Shown here: one piece after another, positions 1-6,937 of the stretch
How the letters are laid out: every line of letters starts with the position of its first letter
Numbering within the stretch: the stretch's first letter is position 1
Source: an uncultured Synergistales bacterium
GTDB lineage: Bacteria; Synergistota; Synergistia; Synergistales; Aminobacteriaceae
Assembly (NCBI GenBank): GCA_905233335.1
Contig: CAJOED010000075.1
Location: forward strand, 1-15,064
Direction: 5' to 3'
Length of the DNA: 15,064 bases
Notes under the pieces: generated by a model
Told to the model about the DNA's origin: nothing
Seen by the model: only the letters and a program-made list of their open reading frames with translations
Database searches by the model: none
Translations under genes and position numbers: made by a program

Positions 1-21
1 GTGAGGACAGAATTTGTGCCC

Positions 22-49
22 GTGAGCCGTGAGCCGTGAGCCGTGAGCC
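22..49. repeat. Four tandem copies of a 7-bp repeat
   Basis: The heptamer GTGAGCC occurs four times head to tail without mismatches (GGCTCAC on the minus strand). It lies immediately downstream of a strong leftward promoter, so it would form the first transcribed bases of that transcript. Seven is not a multiple of three, so copy-number change would shift a frame if the tract were translated. No gene can be assigned because the window ends 21 bases further left. Confidence 0.9.
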
Positions 50-79
50 ATTATACAAATTCCGCATAATTTCTGTCAA
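50..79 (-). promoter_or_regulatory. Consensus sigma-70-type promoter reading leftward
   Basis: On the minus strand a perfect TTGACA (positions 79 to 74) is followed after 18 bp by a perfect TATAAT (positions 55 to 50). The predicted transcription start falls near position 43, inside the tandem 7-bp repeats. It sits 42 bp beyond the stop codon of the glycosyltransferase-like gene, so it probably drives a gene or RNA outside the window. I saw no convincing terminator between that stop codon and this promoter. Confidence 0.75.
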
Positions 80-121
80 TCCTTTCTTGTGATGATTTTA
101 CGCCGGAAATTTTATCATGTG

Positions 122-916
122 CTATATTTTTGTCCAGTCCACTAACGGTGAAAGCCATTTCGTTTCGCAGTGCGTCGCCCGTCCCGGAATACACACGATG
201 AGTTTCCGCTTCTTCCTGAACAGCGCAAAATTATTCATCACAATCAACGCCGCTAACCTCTTCGGCATCTGCAGAATATTCACCGCGTCAATGAGGCTTC
301 TTCGTTTCGTGAGCTTCAAGAACGTCCCGAAATCATCCGTCGGCCCTGTGTCCGGCTGGCACATCAATATCCTGCAGTCCTCCTTCAGAGTCTTCACCCT
401 TGCCGCAAATGTCATTGTCGTAGAAGGTATCTCCCGCCAGTGTGAATGCTCCGTGAGATATACGCGCGTTTTCAGCAAATTCCACCGATTGAGTGGAGCC
501 GCTCCCTTTCGCCGCAAAGTATACTTCTCGTATTGATCCGGGTGATCGTACAGCGTAACATAGTCGGCAATCGCTAACCCCTCGCGTATGAGTTCAAGAC
601 TCCCCGGCAAATGCAGATAGTCATCCTCAAGCAGGTACGCTATATCGTCATCATCGTATTCACTTACTGCCTTTGTGAGTGCACGCTTAAACGTCGGCCC
701 GTTTCCCCCGTGAGTCTCCTCGAACATGAAGCCCTCATCACGTATGAAGCTCACGAGTTCCGGCGAACAGTTGTCGGCTATCACGTAGAAATTCTCACGC
801 CCGAAAATTTCCGCCGCATTCATGAGACAGTGCTTTTTCGTTGCGTTGTCGAGTTTGCTCTTGTCCTTGTTGTACCCCTTGTCCGAAATCCTGTAGATTA
901 CGTGAATTTTTTGCAT
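122..916 (-). CDS. Glycosyltransferase-like protein (GT-A-type, putative)
   Basis: This is a soluble protein of about 264 residues and the last gene of the five-gene minus-strand unit. Counting from the upstream ATG at 922, an acidic LEDDYLH motif sits at residues 98-104. It resembles the metal-binding DxD-type motif of GT-A glycosyltransferases and is flanked by a GNGPTF segment and a conserved-looking C-terminal IPGRATHCE...SPLVDW region. No signal peptide or membrane segment is visible. Two ATGs compete. The AAAGGA at 926-931 is only 3 nt from the ATG at 922 but 9 nt from the ATG at 916, so 916 is preferred; starting at 922 adds two residues. The Shine-Dalgarno lies in the short gap after the chemotaxis receptor stop, indicating co-transcription. 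The acceptor and sugar cannot be predicted. The family call rests on motif resemblance and is moderate. Confidence 0.6.
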   Translation of the reverse strand: MQKIHVIYRISDKGYNKDKSKLDNATKKHCLMNAAEIFGRENFYVIADNCSPELVSFIRDEGFMFEETHGGNGPTFKRALTKAVSEYDDDDIAYLLEDDYLHLPGSLELIREGLAIADYVTLYDHPDQYEKYTLRRKGAAPLNRWNLLKTRVYLTEHSHWREIPSTTMTFAARVKTLKEDCRILMCQPDTGPTDDFGTFLKLTKRRSLIDAVNILQMPKRLAALIVMNNFALFRKKRKLIVCIPGRATHCETKWLSPLVDWTKI

Positions 917-934
917 CGTCATTAGTCCTTTCTG

Positions 935-2605
935 CTACTTGAAATACGATACGGCCTCTTTCAGATCCTCCGCAAGTCCGTTCATCGTGTTAGTGTCATC
1001 CGAAACCTTCTTCACGTTCTCCGCAACCATATCAATTGACGCTGCAACTTCCTCATTCGTCGCTGATGTCTCCTCCGATATTGCTGCCAGATCACTGACG
1101 GCGTTCAGGATTGTGTCCTTGATGCCCTCAAGCTCTGTCGTGATGTGCGATACAGAACTTATTTCTTTCACCGACGACGTAATATTATTCGCAAGTGCCC
1201 GGAATTTTTCGAGGGTTTCAGCCAGCAAGTTCCCTTCTTCCGTTATGAGTTCGCGAACTTCAGCGGCCTGCCCGACGCAATCACTCGACAGCTCACGAAT
1301 TTCCGCTACGATGTCGTTAATCTGTTCCGCCGAATGATTCGAGTCTTCAGCAAGTTTCTTTATCTCCGCCGCAACTACCCCGAAACCTTTTCCCGCTTCC
1401 CCTGCACGAGCCGCCTCAATTCCTGCGTTCAGTGATAGCAAGTTCGTCTGTGTCGCTATGTCCGTAATCATTCTGACTTTTGCGGTGATTTTCGATACTG
1501 CCTCGTCCGTTGCGTGAATTTTCTGCGTGATAAGGTCTATGGCCTTTGACGACTTCATTGATGATTTTGCCGCGCTCTCTATGTGTTCGAGTGCCGTATT
1601 GTTCGCGTCCGTCATAGTCCCGGAATTTTTCGTCAAGTTCTCTACGTTCTTCACAGCCTGCTCAATCACGCCGCCCATGTTCATAACGTTCTCGTTGATG
1701 TTTCTCACGCTTCCCGCCATACTCACGGTAGTTTTCGCGAGTGCCTGCATGGATTCCGCAATCTGTGCCGACGCGTAAGACGACTCACCAGCCATTTCTG
1801 CTGTTTCTTTCACCGTGTCAGTGAGTGCAAACGCCGAGTCCTGAATTTTTTTCACGGCATCATTGAGGACGCTGCTCAACTTTTCGGAAGCCATAATGAG
1901 CTGTGATGTTTCGTAAATATTCGTACTGGTATTTATCTTCACTTCAAGATTGACATCGAGTAACTTTTCTATTCTTGCGGCTACTTCCCTCAATGGGTCA
2001 GCAATATGCTTTGCGGCTATTACCATTACTATCATGAATATGAATATCAGTGCCCCGCTGATTGTGAGTATTATCTTGTAGATGTTTCTTTCTGCCGCCT
2101 TAATCGCAGTAGCAGGTTTACCCGAAAATGCCATGCCGTATACTTTTGTGTTGAACTTTATGGGCATGTAGTACACGTGATACTGGAGGCCGTTGATTAT
2201 TACGTTGTCGGAATAGTAATCATTGCCCGCGCTGACCGTCCGCCATACAGCGTCAGAAGCAGGAGTGCCCTCTATGCGTTTGTTGTTTGCGTCCCGTATG
2301 GTCGTCATGAAGCGCATATTATTCTTGAACAGCGTGAATTCGACTCCTGTAGATTTCATTGTGTCGATGAATGAAGGGTCGTAGCGTATGAAGCCGTCTA
2401 CGAGGTCGTTATCGTTCACGATGTCGTACTCGTAATATTCTTTGAGGGCACGCGCCGCAACAATGAGCTGTTCTTTTGTCGACTGCTTGAGGTTGCTCAC
2501 GAACACGCGCGAGGTTGCGAAGGCAATAATGCATACTGCGAGAATTAACGGTAGAAGTGCAAGCATAATTAGAATGGTTTTGAGACTGATTTTCTTTGAG
2601 TTCAT
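935..2605 (-). CDS. Methyl-accepting chemotaxis protein, sCache_3-like sensor
   Basis: This is an inner-membrane chemoreceptor of 556 residues. Transmembrane helix 1 is at about residues 11-32. The extracytoplasmic segment 33-176 has the GxxFTLF, TTIRDANNKR, EGTPASDAVW and GMAFSG pattern typical of single-Cache type 3 sensors, which often bind small carboxylates. Transmembrane helix 2 is at about 177-199, followed by a HAMP region (about 200-250) and a long coiled-coil signalling domain. The hairpin tip that contacts CheA/CheW lies around residues 385-412 (TNLLSLNAGIEAARAGEAGK). It has Gly where most receptors have NAA, a small variation. There is no C-terminal CheR/CheB tether pentapeptide; the protein ends AVSYFK. 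A GAAAGG-type Shine-Dalgarno sits 8 nt before the ATG, within the end of the MetA gene. The ligand is unknown. The presence of a chemoreceptor implies motility genes elsewhere in the genome. Confidence 0.95.
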   Translation of the reverse strand: MNSKKISLKTILIMLALLPLILAVCIIAFATSRVFVSNLKQSTKEQLIVAARALKEYYEYDIVNDNDLVDGFIRYDPSFIDTMKSTGVEFTLFKNNMRFMTTIRDANNKRIEGTPASDAVWRTVSAGNDYYSDNVIINGLQYHVYYMPIKFNTKVYGMAFSGKPATAIKAAERNIYKIILTISGALIFIFMIVMVIAAKHIADPLREVAARIEKLLDVNLEVKINTSTNIYETSQLIMASEKLSSVLNDAVKKIQDSAFALTDTVKETAEMAGESSYASAQIAESMQALAKTTVSMAGSVRNINENVMNMGGVIEQAVKNVENLTKNSGTMTDANNTALEHIESAAKSSMKSSKAIDLITQKIHATDEAVSKITAKVRMITDIATQTNLLSLNAGIEAARAGEAGKGFGVVAAEIKKLAEDSNHSAEQINDIVAEIRELSSDCVGQAAEVRELITEEGNLLAETLEKFRALANNITSSVKEISSVSHITTELEGIKDTILNAVSDLAAISEETSATNEEVAASIDMVAENVKKVSDDTNTMNGLAEDLKEAVSYFK

Positions 2606-2617
2606 GATAGTAACCTT

Positions 2618-3550
2618 TCAATTAATCTTTAAGTCAGTAATCTTTCGTGCGTCATAAGGTGTCTGCTGGTACACAAAATAATTCAGCCAGTTCGAATACA
2701 GCAGGTTAGCACTTGAACGCCACGTACATACGGGAGTTTTTGTGTCATCGTCATCAGGGAAGTAATTATACGGCACGTGTATAGCAATCCCGGCTCGTTT
2801 GTCCCGCCAGTATTCGAGCGCAAGAGTCTCCGGGTCGTACTCCGAATGTCCCGTAATGAACAGCTGCCGTCCCTCGTTCGTCGAAACAGCATACACTCCG
2901 GCTTCTTCACTCTCTGATAATATCTTCAGCGCAGGAACTTTCTTCACGTCGCCGCGCATTATCGTAGTGTATCGTGAATGAGGCACCATGAAGACATCAT
3001 CAGACCCCCGAAAAAGTATTGACCCCTTGTGTGTAACTCTGTGATGAAAGACACCGAATAATTTTTGCCGCAAATGTATTTTCGGGATGCCGTAGTGATA
3101 ATACAGCCCGGCCTGCGCTCCCCAGCATATGTGAAACGTGCTGTGAACGTGGGACTTGCTCCACTCCATAATCTCGCAGAGTTCCGGCCAGTAAGATACT
3201 TCCTCGAATGCCATATGCTCGACCGGTGCACCCGTGATAATCATTCCGTCGAAAAACTCATCACGAACAGCCGAAAAATTTTTGTAGAACGCTATCATGT
3301 GTTCTGCAGGAGTGTTCTTGGGAGTTCTGCCGCTCATAGCTAACAGCTCCATTTCGACCTGAAGCGGAGTGTTGCCGAGCAGACGGGCTAATTGCGTTTC
3401 AGTAGTAATTTTCGTGGGCATGAGGTTAAGCAGCAATATTCTCAGCGGGCGAATGTCCTGACTCTGTGCGCGGCGTTCGGTCATGACGAAAATATTTTCG
3501 CGCTCAAGTATATTTACTGCAGGAAGGTCGCCGGGTATATTTATAGGCAT
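2618..3550 (-). CDS. metA: Homoserine O-acetyltransferase (MetA family)
   Basis: MetA acylates L-homoserine as the first committed step of methionine synthesis in the cytoplasm. The 310-residue length is typical. The protein starts MPINIPGDLPA and carries the catalytic Cys142 (HICWGAQ) and the His235/Glu237 pair (GHSEYD). Residue 111, in the segment TGAPVEHM, is Glu. In characterised MetA enzymes Glu at this position goes with acetyl-CoA use and Gly (as in E. coli) with succinyl-CoA, so acetyl-CoA is inferred despite the common succinyltransferase name. The ATG lies 5 nt after the stop of the upstream gene, with a weak GAAGAG Shine-Dalgarno inside that gene's last codons, suggesting translational coupling. 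The next gene (chemoreceptor) follows after 12 nt. No SAM riboswitch or T-box precedes it; the only upstream promoter space is ahead of the sirtuin gene. Confidence 0.96.
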   Translation of the reverse strand: MPINIPGDLPAVNILERENIFVMTERRAQSQDIRPLRILLLNLMPTKITTETQLARLLGNTPLQVEMELLAMSGRTPKNTPAEHMIAFYKNFSAVRDEFFDGMIITGAPVEHMAFEEVSYWPELCEIMEWSKSHVHSTFHICWGAQAGLYYHYGIPKIHLRQKLFGVFHHRVTHKGSILFRGSDDVFMVPHSRYTTIMRGDVKKVPALKILSESEEAGVYAVSTNEGRQLFITGHSEYDPETLALEYWRDKRAGIAIHVPYNYFPDDDDTKTPVCTWRSSANLLYSNWLNYFVYQQTPYDARKITDLKIN

Positions 3551-3555
3551 AATTC

Positions 3556-4962
3556 TTACTCTTCGGGCTTGGGCGTGAACATCTGCACGAAAATTTTATG
3601 TGTGTCGCGCGGGAGTATCCTGTAGCCACGTTTCTCCTTCACCAGCCATAACGAATAGTCCTTGTAGAATGACTGTGCCATAGCAAGAAGTGATTTCTTT
3701 CTGTTCTCCTTGATGTTCTCGTAGGGAGTTTTGAGCTTTCTGTCCTCATCAGAATCCCACCTGAATGTAGCAATCGCGTAGCTCACCGACTTGTCATTGC
3801 CGCCGACCGGGAACGCCGGAACAAGTAACGAATGATCGAGCCAGTCATAAGTTCCCAAGCCCATACCCGGAACAAAAATTACTCGCGGTATACCGTACAT
3901 TCTTACTCTCGGAACGTTGAACATTTCCACGTCCATATTCACGAACTCCCTGAAAACGTCATAATCTTTCACGTAATCCGTCGGGGTTGAGTCGGGCTGA
4001 CAGAAAAGAGACGTATCACATCGCGCATTCTTGGCCGGGACTGTGAGGTATTCGCGCTTCTTGACGAGCATATTACGTAGTTCCGAACGCTTCATTTGCG
4101 GGGACATCTGAGCACAAGAGTCGGTGATTTTCTTTGCGCGTCGTGCTATCTTCACAGCGTCAATTTGTGAGTACAGTATCTTTTTCGCGATTACTTTCGT
4201 GAGTTCCTGCATTGCCGTAAATCTCTCTGCCTGCGGAAGGGGAAGAGGTTTTGCCTCGTTCTTTTGCGCCGACGACACAAACAGCAGAATATTTTTCTCC
4301 GCGTCAATGTATGCTTTTCTCTGCTGTGCTAATTTCTGTCGGGCTGCCTCGTCGCCTTCTCTGTATTCGGGGACGCGCATATTCACCTTCACATACGACA
4401 TCAGGTACTCATTCATTGCCTGTAGAGTCTGACTCACATTGAGGTTTGTCGGGTAAATTTTCGCGAGAGTTGCTATGAACGTGTTGCGTTTTCCCTGCAC
4501 CGTAACGAGAGCTTCATTGAGGGCGTTTATGCGGTCATTGAGTGTCATTCCGATAACGGGCACGGGAGGTTCTTTGCCGTTGATGGCCGCCCAGCATTCA
4601 GCGATGTAGTCAGAGAAGGTCATAACGGGGAAAATATCTCCGGCGCACTTTTGGGAGAAATAGCTTTTTGCGTCAAAGTTTGCGTTGAGGTTGAGCACTC
4701 CGGGCACACACCCAAGATCTATGAACAGCCGCTCTTCATCATCAAACGTGAGGGCTTCGGGCATTGATTTAGTCTGTGCGTCGATGATTGCGAACAGTAT
4801 CTCCCAGTATGACGACGACATGTTAGCCCAAACTTTTTGCGCCTGTGCTCTGTCCTCGTTCGTTCCGGTCTCCAACAGCCTGAAATATTGATATGCAGCG
4901 TCATCAAGTTTCGTTACGGCCTCGACGACTTCAGGAACATCCTTCCACTTCTTGAATGCCAT
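3556..4962 (-). CDS. Unrecognised 468-residue cytoplasmic protein
   Basis: I do not recognise this family. The protein is 468 residues with no signal peptide or membrane helix. Residues 1-310 look largely alpha-helical and charged, including a long helical stretch at about 200-305 rich in Lys, Arg, Gln and Ala. A change of character follows: residues 352-462 contain aromatic and glycine-rich segments (GIPRVIFVPGMGLGTYDW at 357-374, PAFPVGGND at 382-390, IATFRWDSDED at 397-407) that look like a compact conserved domain. Six cysteines are scattered and not arranged as a metal site. The ATG overlaps the sirtuin stop codon by one base (TAATG), with a strong GGAGG 10 nt upstream, so it is translated as part of the unit. 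The tight link to sirtuin and MetA may hint at metabolism or protein acylation, but no function is claimed. Confidence 0.85.
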   Translation of the reverse strand: MAFKKWKDVPEVVEAVTKLDDAAYQYFRLLETGTNEDRAQAQKVWANMSSSYWEILFAIIDAQTKSMPEALTFDDEERLFIDLGCVPGVLNLNANFDAKSYFSQKCAGDIFPVMTFSDYIAECWAAINGKEPPVPVIGMTLNDRINALNEALVTVQGKRNTFIATLAKIYPTNLNVSQTLQAMNEYLMSYVKVNMRVPEYREGDEAARQKLAQQRKAYIDAEKNILLFVSSAQKNEAKPLPLPQAERFTAMQELTKVIAKKILYSQIDAVKIARRAKKITDSCAQMSPQMKRSELRNMLVKKREYLTVPAKNARCDTSLFCQPDSTPTDYVKDYDVFREFVNMDVEMFNVPRVRMYGIPRVIFVPGMGLGTYDWLDHSLLVPAFPVGGNDKSVSYAIATFRWDSDEDRKLKTPYENIKENRKKSLLAMAQSFYKDYSLWLVKEKRGYRILPRDTHKIFVQMFTPKPEE

Positions 4963-5669
4963 TATGATTTTTCCTCCCTCAATAACTCATCACGCATAAT
5001 CGCGCACCCTTTCGACGCAACCTCACGAATCACACGGAACTTCAGCCCTCTAGGCACGTCGACTTCTGCCGGGTCAATCAGATATGCACGAGCACTTCCC
5101 CGCAGGTCATGCACGAGTCCAGCAGCAGGATAAACTACTAACGACGACCCGACGACCGCAAAAATATCCGCACTCCTGACGAGCCTTGCCGCGTTCATGA
5201 TTTCGGGTACAGCCTCGCCGAACCAGACGATATGAGGCCGCAACAATTCACCGTCAGAATTTCTCTCGTCGTATGCTAATTTCCTGTAGCCGATGTCGAT
5301 GATTTTGTTCTCGTTGTTGACTGCCCGCGCCTTTGTCAGTTCGCCGTGAAGGTGGAGCACGTTATGACTTCCGGCCTTTTCGTGAAGGTTGTCAACGTTC
5401 TGTGTGATGATGTGAACGTCAAAATATTTTTCGAGTTCCGCAAGAACTTTATGGCCTTCATTCGGCTGTGCATGTTCGAGCTGTGCGCGCAAATCGTTGT
5501 AGAAGTCCGTCATGAGTTTTGGGTTTCTGTACCAGCCCTCAATGCTCGCAACGTCTTCAACGCTGTATGTCTCCCATAAGCCGCCGGAATCCCGGAAGGT
5601 CTTGAAGCCGCTCTCTGCACTTATGCCGGCACCTGTAAGAACTACGAGGCGTTTTTTGTTCTCCGTCAT
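4962..5669 (-). CDS. Sir2-family NAD-dependent protein deacylase lacking the zinc cysteines
   Basis: Sirtuins remove acyl groups from lysines using NAD+ and release nicotinamide. The 235-residue protein has the Rossmann-fold core: GAGISAESGFKTFRDSGGLW (13-32), TQNVDNLHEKAG (89-100), the catalytic His108 in LHLHGEL, LRPHIVWFGE (143-152) and VVGSSLVVYP (172-181). The small domain between His108 and Pro145 has no cysteine, whereas the CobB type has four that bind zinc. Similar cysteine-less bacterial sirtuins are known. In the acyl-pocket segment FYNDLR, Tyr57 matches the conserved Tyr of CobB/SIRT5, but the partner Arg three residues later is Leu60; an Arg is at 61. Desuccinylase activity is therefore uncertain. 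An AGGAG lies 9 nt before the ATG. It is the first gene of the five-gene unit. Confidence 0.94.
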   Translation of the reverse strand: MTENKKRLVVLTGAGISAESGFKTFRDSGGLWETYSVEDVASIEGWYRNPKLMTDFYNDLRAQLEHAQPNEGHKVLAELEKYFDVHIITQNVDNLHEKAGSHNVLHLHGELTKARAVNNENKIIDIGYRKLAYDERNSDGELLRPHIVWFGEAVPEIMNAARLVRSADIFAVVGSSLVVYPAAGLVHDLRGSARAYLIDPAEVDVPRGLKFRVIREVASKGCAIMRDELLREEKS

Positions 5670-5773
5670 GATAATGTTCTCCTGTCGTGTTATGAATAGT
5701 TAATGATAGCATAAAGCAATAATAAATTTTTGTGTGTGTCATGCTGTGAGGTGTCGTGCGGAGGTTGAGGGGG

Positions 5774-6072
5774 CAGGATGCTTCTGTGATGTATTGTGAA
5801 AAACATTGAGGGGAACATTTACGTGATAATGTTTATCTGCGAGCGTAAATGATTTTCGTCGGTGTAATGCCGAGAATGCAGAATGCTGAGGGGAAAATTT
5901 TTACGCAACAGAGTATTTTCTGTCGTTACAGTGCAGGGCAGAATGTTTCTGTGCAGACAACGAGGGGAAAAACACAGCAACATAATTTCGATGACCCCCT
6001 TCTGTGCCGCCATAAAAATATCTCCGCAATGTATAATACTTGTGAACAGTCAATAATAACTATGGAGGGGAA
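5774..6072 (+). repeat. Dispersed GAGGGGAA motifs with partial flanking repeats
   Basis: GAGGGGAA occurs at 5808-5815, 5888-5895, 5962-5969 and 6065-6072. The last copy is part of the methyltransferase ribosome binding site. Three copies are preceded by a CAG(A/G)ATG element at 5774, 5879 and 5939. The first and third extend to 15 bases differing at two positions (5774-5788 and 5939-5953). Spacing within units varies (34, 9 and 23 bases), so if these are decayed duplications they carry large internal deletions. No function is assigned. Confidence 0.45.
6032..6070 (+). promoter_or_regulatory. Probable -10 element and ribosome binding site of the methyltransferase gene
   Basis: A perfect TATAAT is at 6032-6037, but no recognisable -35 lies 16-18 bp upstream. 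A strong GGAGGGG Shine-Dalgarno (6064-6070) sits 10 nt before the ATG at 6081. This would give a leader of about 35-40 nt. Confidence 0.45.
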
Positions 6073-6080
6073 ATTCATAA

Positions 6081-6644
6081 ATGCATCTCAAAGAAAGCAT
6101 GACATTCTTCAAACGTTTTACGAAATCACCGCGCAAAATAGGAAGTGTTGCACCGAGTTCAAAGTTTCTCACGAGGGCGATGCTTGACCGGGTAGACTGG
6201 GATAACGCAAGATATATCGCCGAGCTTGGAGCAGGGACGGGAGTATTCACGCGGGAGATTGTGAAGCGTGCACGTCCTGACGCAAAAATATTAGTGTTCG
6301 AGATTGACCCGGCATTGCAGAAAATGATACAGGACGAACACCCCGAACATAATGGGCTTTCACTTCACAGCGACGCGCAGGAACTACGGAAATACATGAA
6401 CGACAACGGGATAGAGAAACTTGATTTCGTGATTTCGAGCCTGCCGTTTACTGTTCTGCCTCCCAAAATGACTGTGAGGATTCTTGACGGCGTAGTGAAG
6501 GCACTGAAGCCCGACGGACATTTTGTAGCGTATCAGTACTCGTCAATCATGAAGCACGTACTGAAGAAGAAATTTGCGCACATGAAAACACGTTTTGTGA
6601 TGTTCAACATTCCGCCCGCGTTTGTGTATGACTGCTGGAGGTAG
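6081..6644 (+). CDS. Phospholipid N-methyltransferase-like SAM-dependent methyltransferase
   Basis: A class I SAM-dependent methyltransferase of 187 residues. The N-terminal FFKRFTKSPRKIGSVAPSS pattern (9-27), motif I ELGAGTGVFT (48-57), the acidic FEID (73-76) and SSLPF (119-123) followed by AYQYSS (150-155) match the COG3963 phospholipid N-methyltransferase type (Rhodobacter PmtA-like). These enzymes methylate phosphatidylethanolamine. The related rRNA adenine dimethyltransferase (KsgA/Erm) fold is an alternative, but the GSVAPSS segment favours the lipid family. No membrane helix is seen, as expected for a peripheral enzyme. The start is supported by a strong Shine-Dalgarno. The gene is monocistronic: the next feature is an opposing tRNA, and the first plus-strand terminator is about 150 nt downstream. 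The true substrate in this organism is unproven. Confidence 0.8.
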   Translation: MHLKESMTFFKRFTKSPRKIGSVAPSSKFLTRAMLDRVDWDNARYIAELGAGTGVFTREIVKRARPDAKILVFEIDPALQKMIQDEHPEHNGLSLHSDAQELRKYMNDNGIEKLDFVISSLPFTVLPPKMTVRILDGVVKALKPDGHFVAYQYSSIMKHVLKKKFAHMKTRFVMFNIPPAFVYDCWR

Positions 6645-6661
6645 TGAGGGAGATAAAAAAA

Positions 6662-6749
6662 TGGCGGAAACGCAGAGATTCGAACTCTGGGAGGATTTCT
6701 CCTCTTACGCTCTCCAAGCGCACGCCTTCGACCGCTCGGCCACGTTTCC
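6662..6749 (-). tRNA. tRNA-Ser (anticodon GGA)
   Basis: An 88-nt tRNA with encoded CCA. The acceptor stem pairs GGAAACG (6749-6743) with CGTTTCC (6672-6666), followed by discriminator G and CCA (6664-6662). The T arm pairs CAGAG with CTCTG around TTCGAAT. The anticodon stem TGCGC/GCGTA closes the loop TTGGAGA, giving anticodon GGA, which reads UCC and UCU. A long variable arm (GAGGA/TCCTC) confirms the class II serine type. A run of seven T follows the CCA directly on the minus strand. Confidence 0.97.
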
Positions 6750-6758
6750 ACGAACGGA

Positions 6759-6764
6759 ATTATA
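6759..6764 (-). promoter_or_regulatory. Possible -10 element of tRNA-Ser
   Basis: A perfect TATAAT on the minus strand lies 9 nt ahead of the tRNA 5' end, the spacing expected for transcription starting at or just before the mature tRNA. No good -35 was identified at the usual distance. Confidence 0.4.
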
Positions 6765-6790
6765 AATTTTTCAGGTGTAAAGTATGTATG

Positions 6791-6821
6791 CTCTCTTGTG
6801 AATTTTCGCAGGAGAGTTTTT
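6791..6821 (+). terminator. Intrinsic terminator on the plus strand
   Basis: An 11-bp stem (6791-6801 with 6806-6816, two G-U wobbles) with a 4-nt loop is followed by five T (6817-6821). There is no T run on the other strand, so it acts on rightward transcription. The nearest upstream rightward gene is the methyltransferase ending at 6644, whose transcript would therefore run antisense through tRNA-Ser. It also insulates the RNase J unit. Confidence 0.7.
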
Positions 6822-6851
6822 GATGCACAAAAAAATTTTCCCCTGCTAACT

Positions 6852-6862
6852 TATAATATAAT
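6852..6862 (+). promoter_or_regulatory. Probable -10 region of the RNase J operon
   Basis: Two overlapping TATAAT hexamers (6852-6857 and 6857-6862) lie just after the terminator and about 90-100 bp before the RNase J start. An A-tract with a following T run (6829-6839) sits where an UP element or -35 would be. No TTGACA-like -35 is clear. The rest of the 6822-6952 leader shows no recognisable riboswitch. Confidence 0.45.
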
Positions 6863-6937
6863 ATTGCCGATTTATATTAGCATACAGGATTTAACGCTCG
6901 CATATCGGGCTGAAACATACACAAATTTTTTCACAGT

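Larger units (their letters stand above)
5670..6080. other. Divergent intergenic region with degenerate repeats
   Basis: This 411-bp stretch separates the leftward sirtuin unit from the rightward methyltransferase gene. I see no convincing gene in it. Its left end must hold the promoter of the sirtuin unit. A TATCAT on the minus strand (positions 5708 to 5703) is a possible -10, but no good -35 was found. A TATAAT near the right end is listed separately. The middle contains short degenerate repeats (GAGGGGAA and CAGaATGcTTCTGTG-like motifs), also listed separately. Short open frames across it look like chance. Confidence 0.6.

Noticed and set aside
22..49. CRISPR-like or transposon-end repeat
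   Set aside because: The units are 7 bp with no spacers and no inverted partner; it is a simple tandem repeat.
80..121. Possible terminator after the glycosyltransferase-like gene
   Set aside because: Only a 5-bp ATGAT/ATCAT pairing could be drawn and no T run follows it.
5825..5837. Small palindrome GATAA-TGT-TTATC as a regulator site
   Set aside because: The 5-bp arms are easily found by chance in AT-rich DNA and it is not placed at a recognised promoter.
5849..6187. 112-codon plus-strand frame across the intergenic region
   Set aside because: It crosses the methyltransferase start in another frame, has no Shine-Dalgarno or recognisable composition, and overlaps the TATAAT and ribosome binding site.
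6533..6751. 72-codon open frame on the minus strand
   Set aside because: It runs through tRNA-Ser and the antisense of the methyltransferase; the tRNA explains its sequence.
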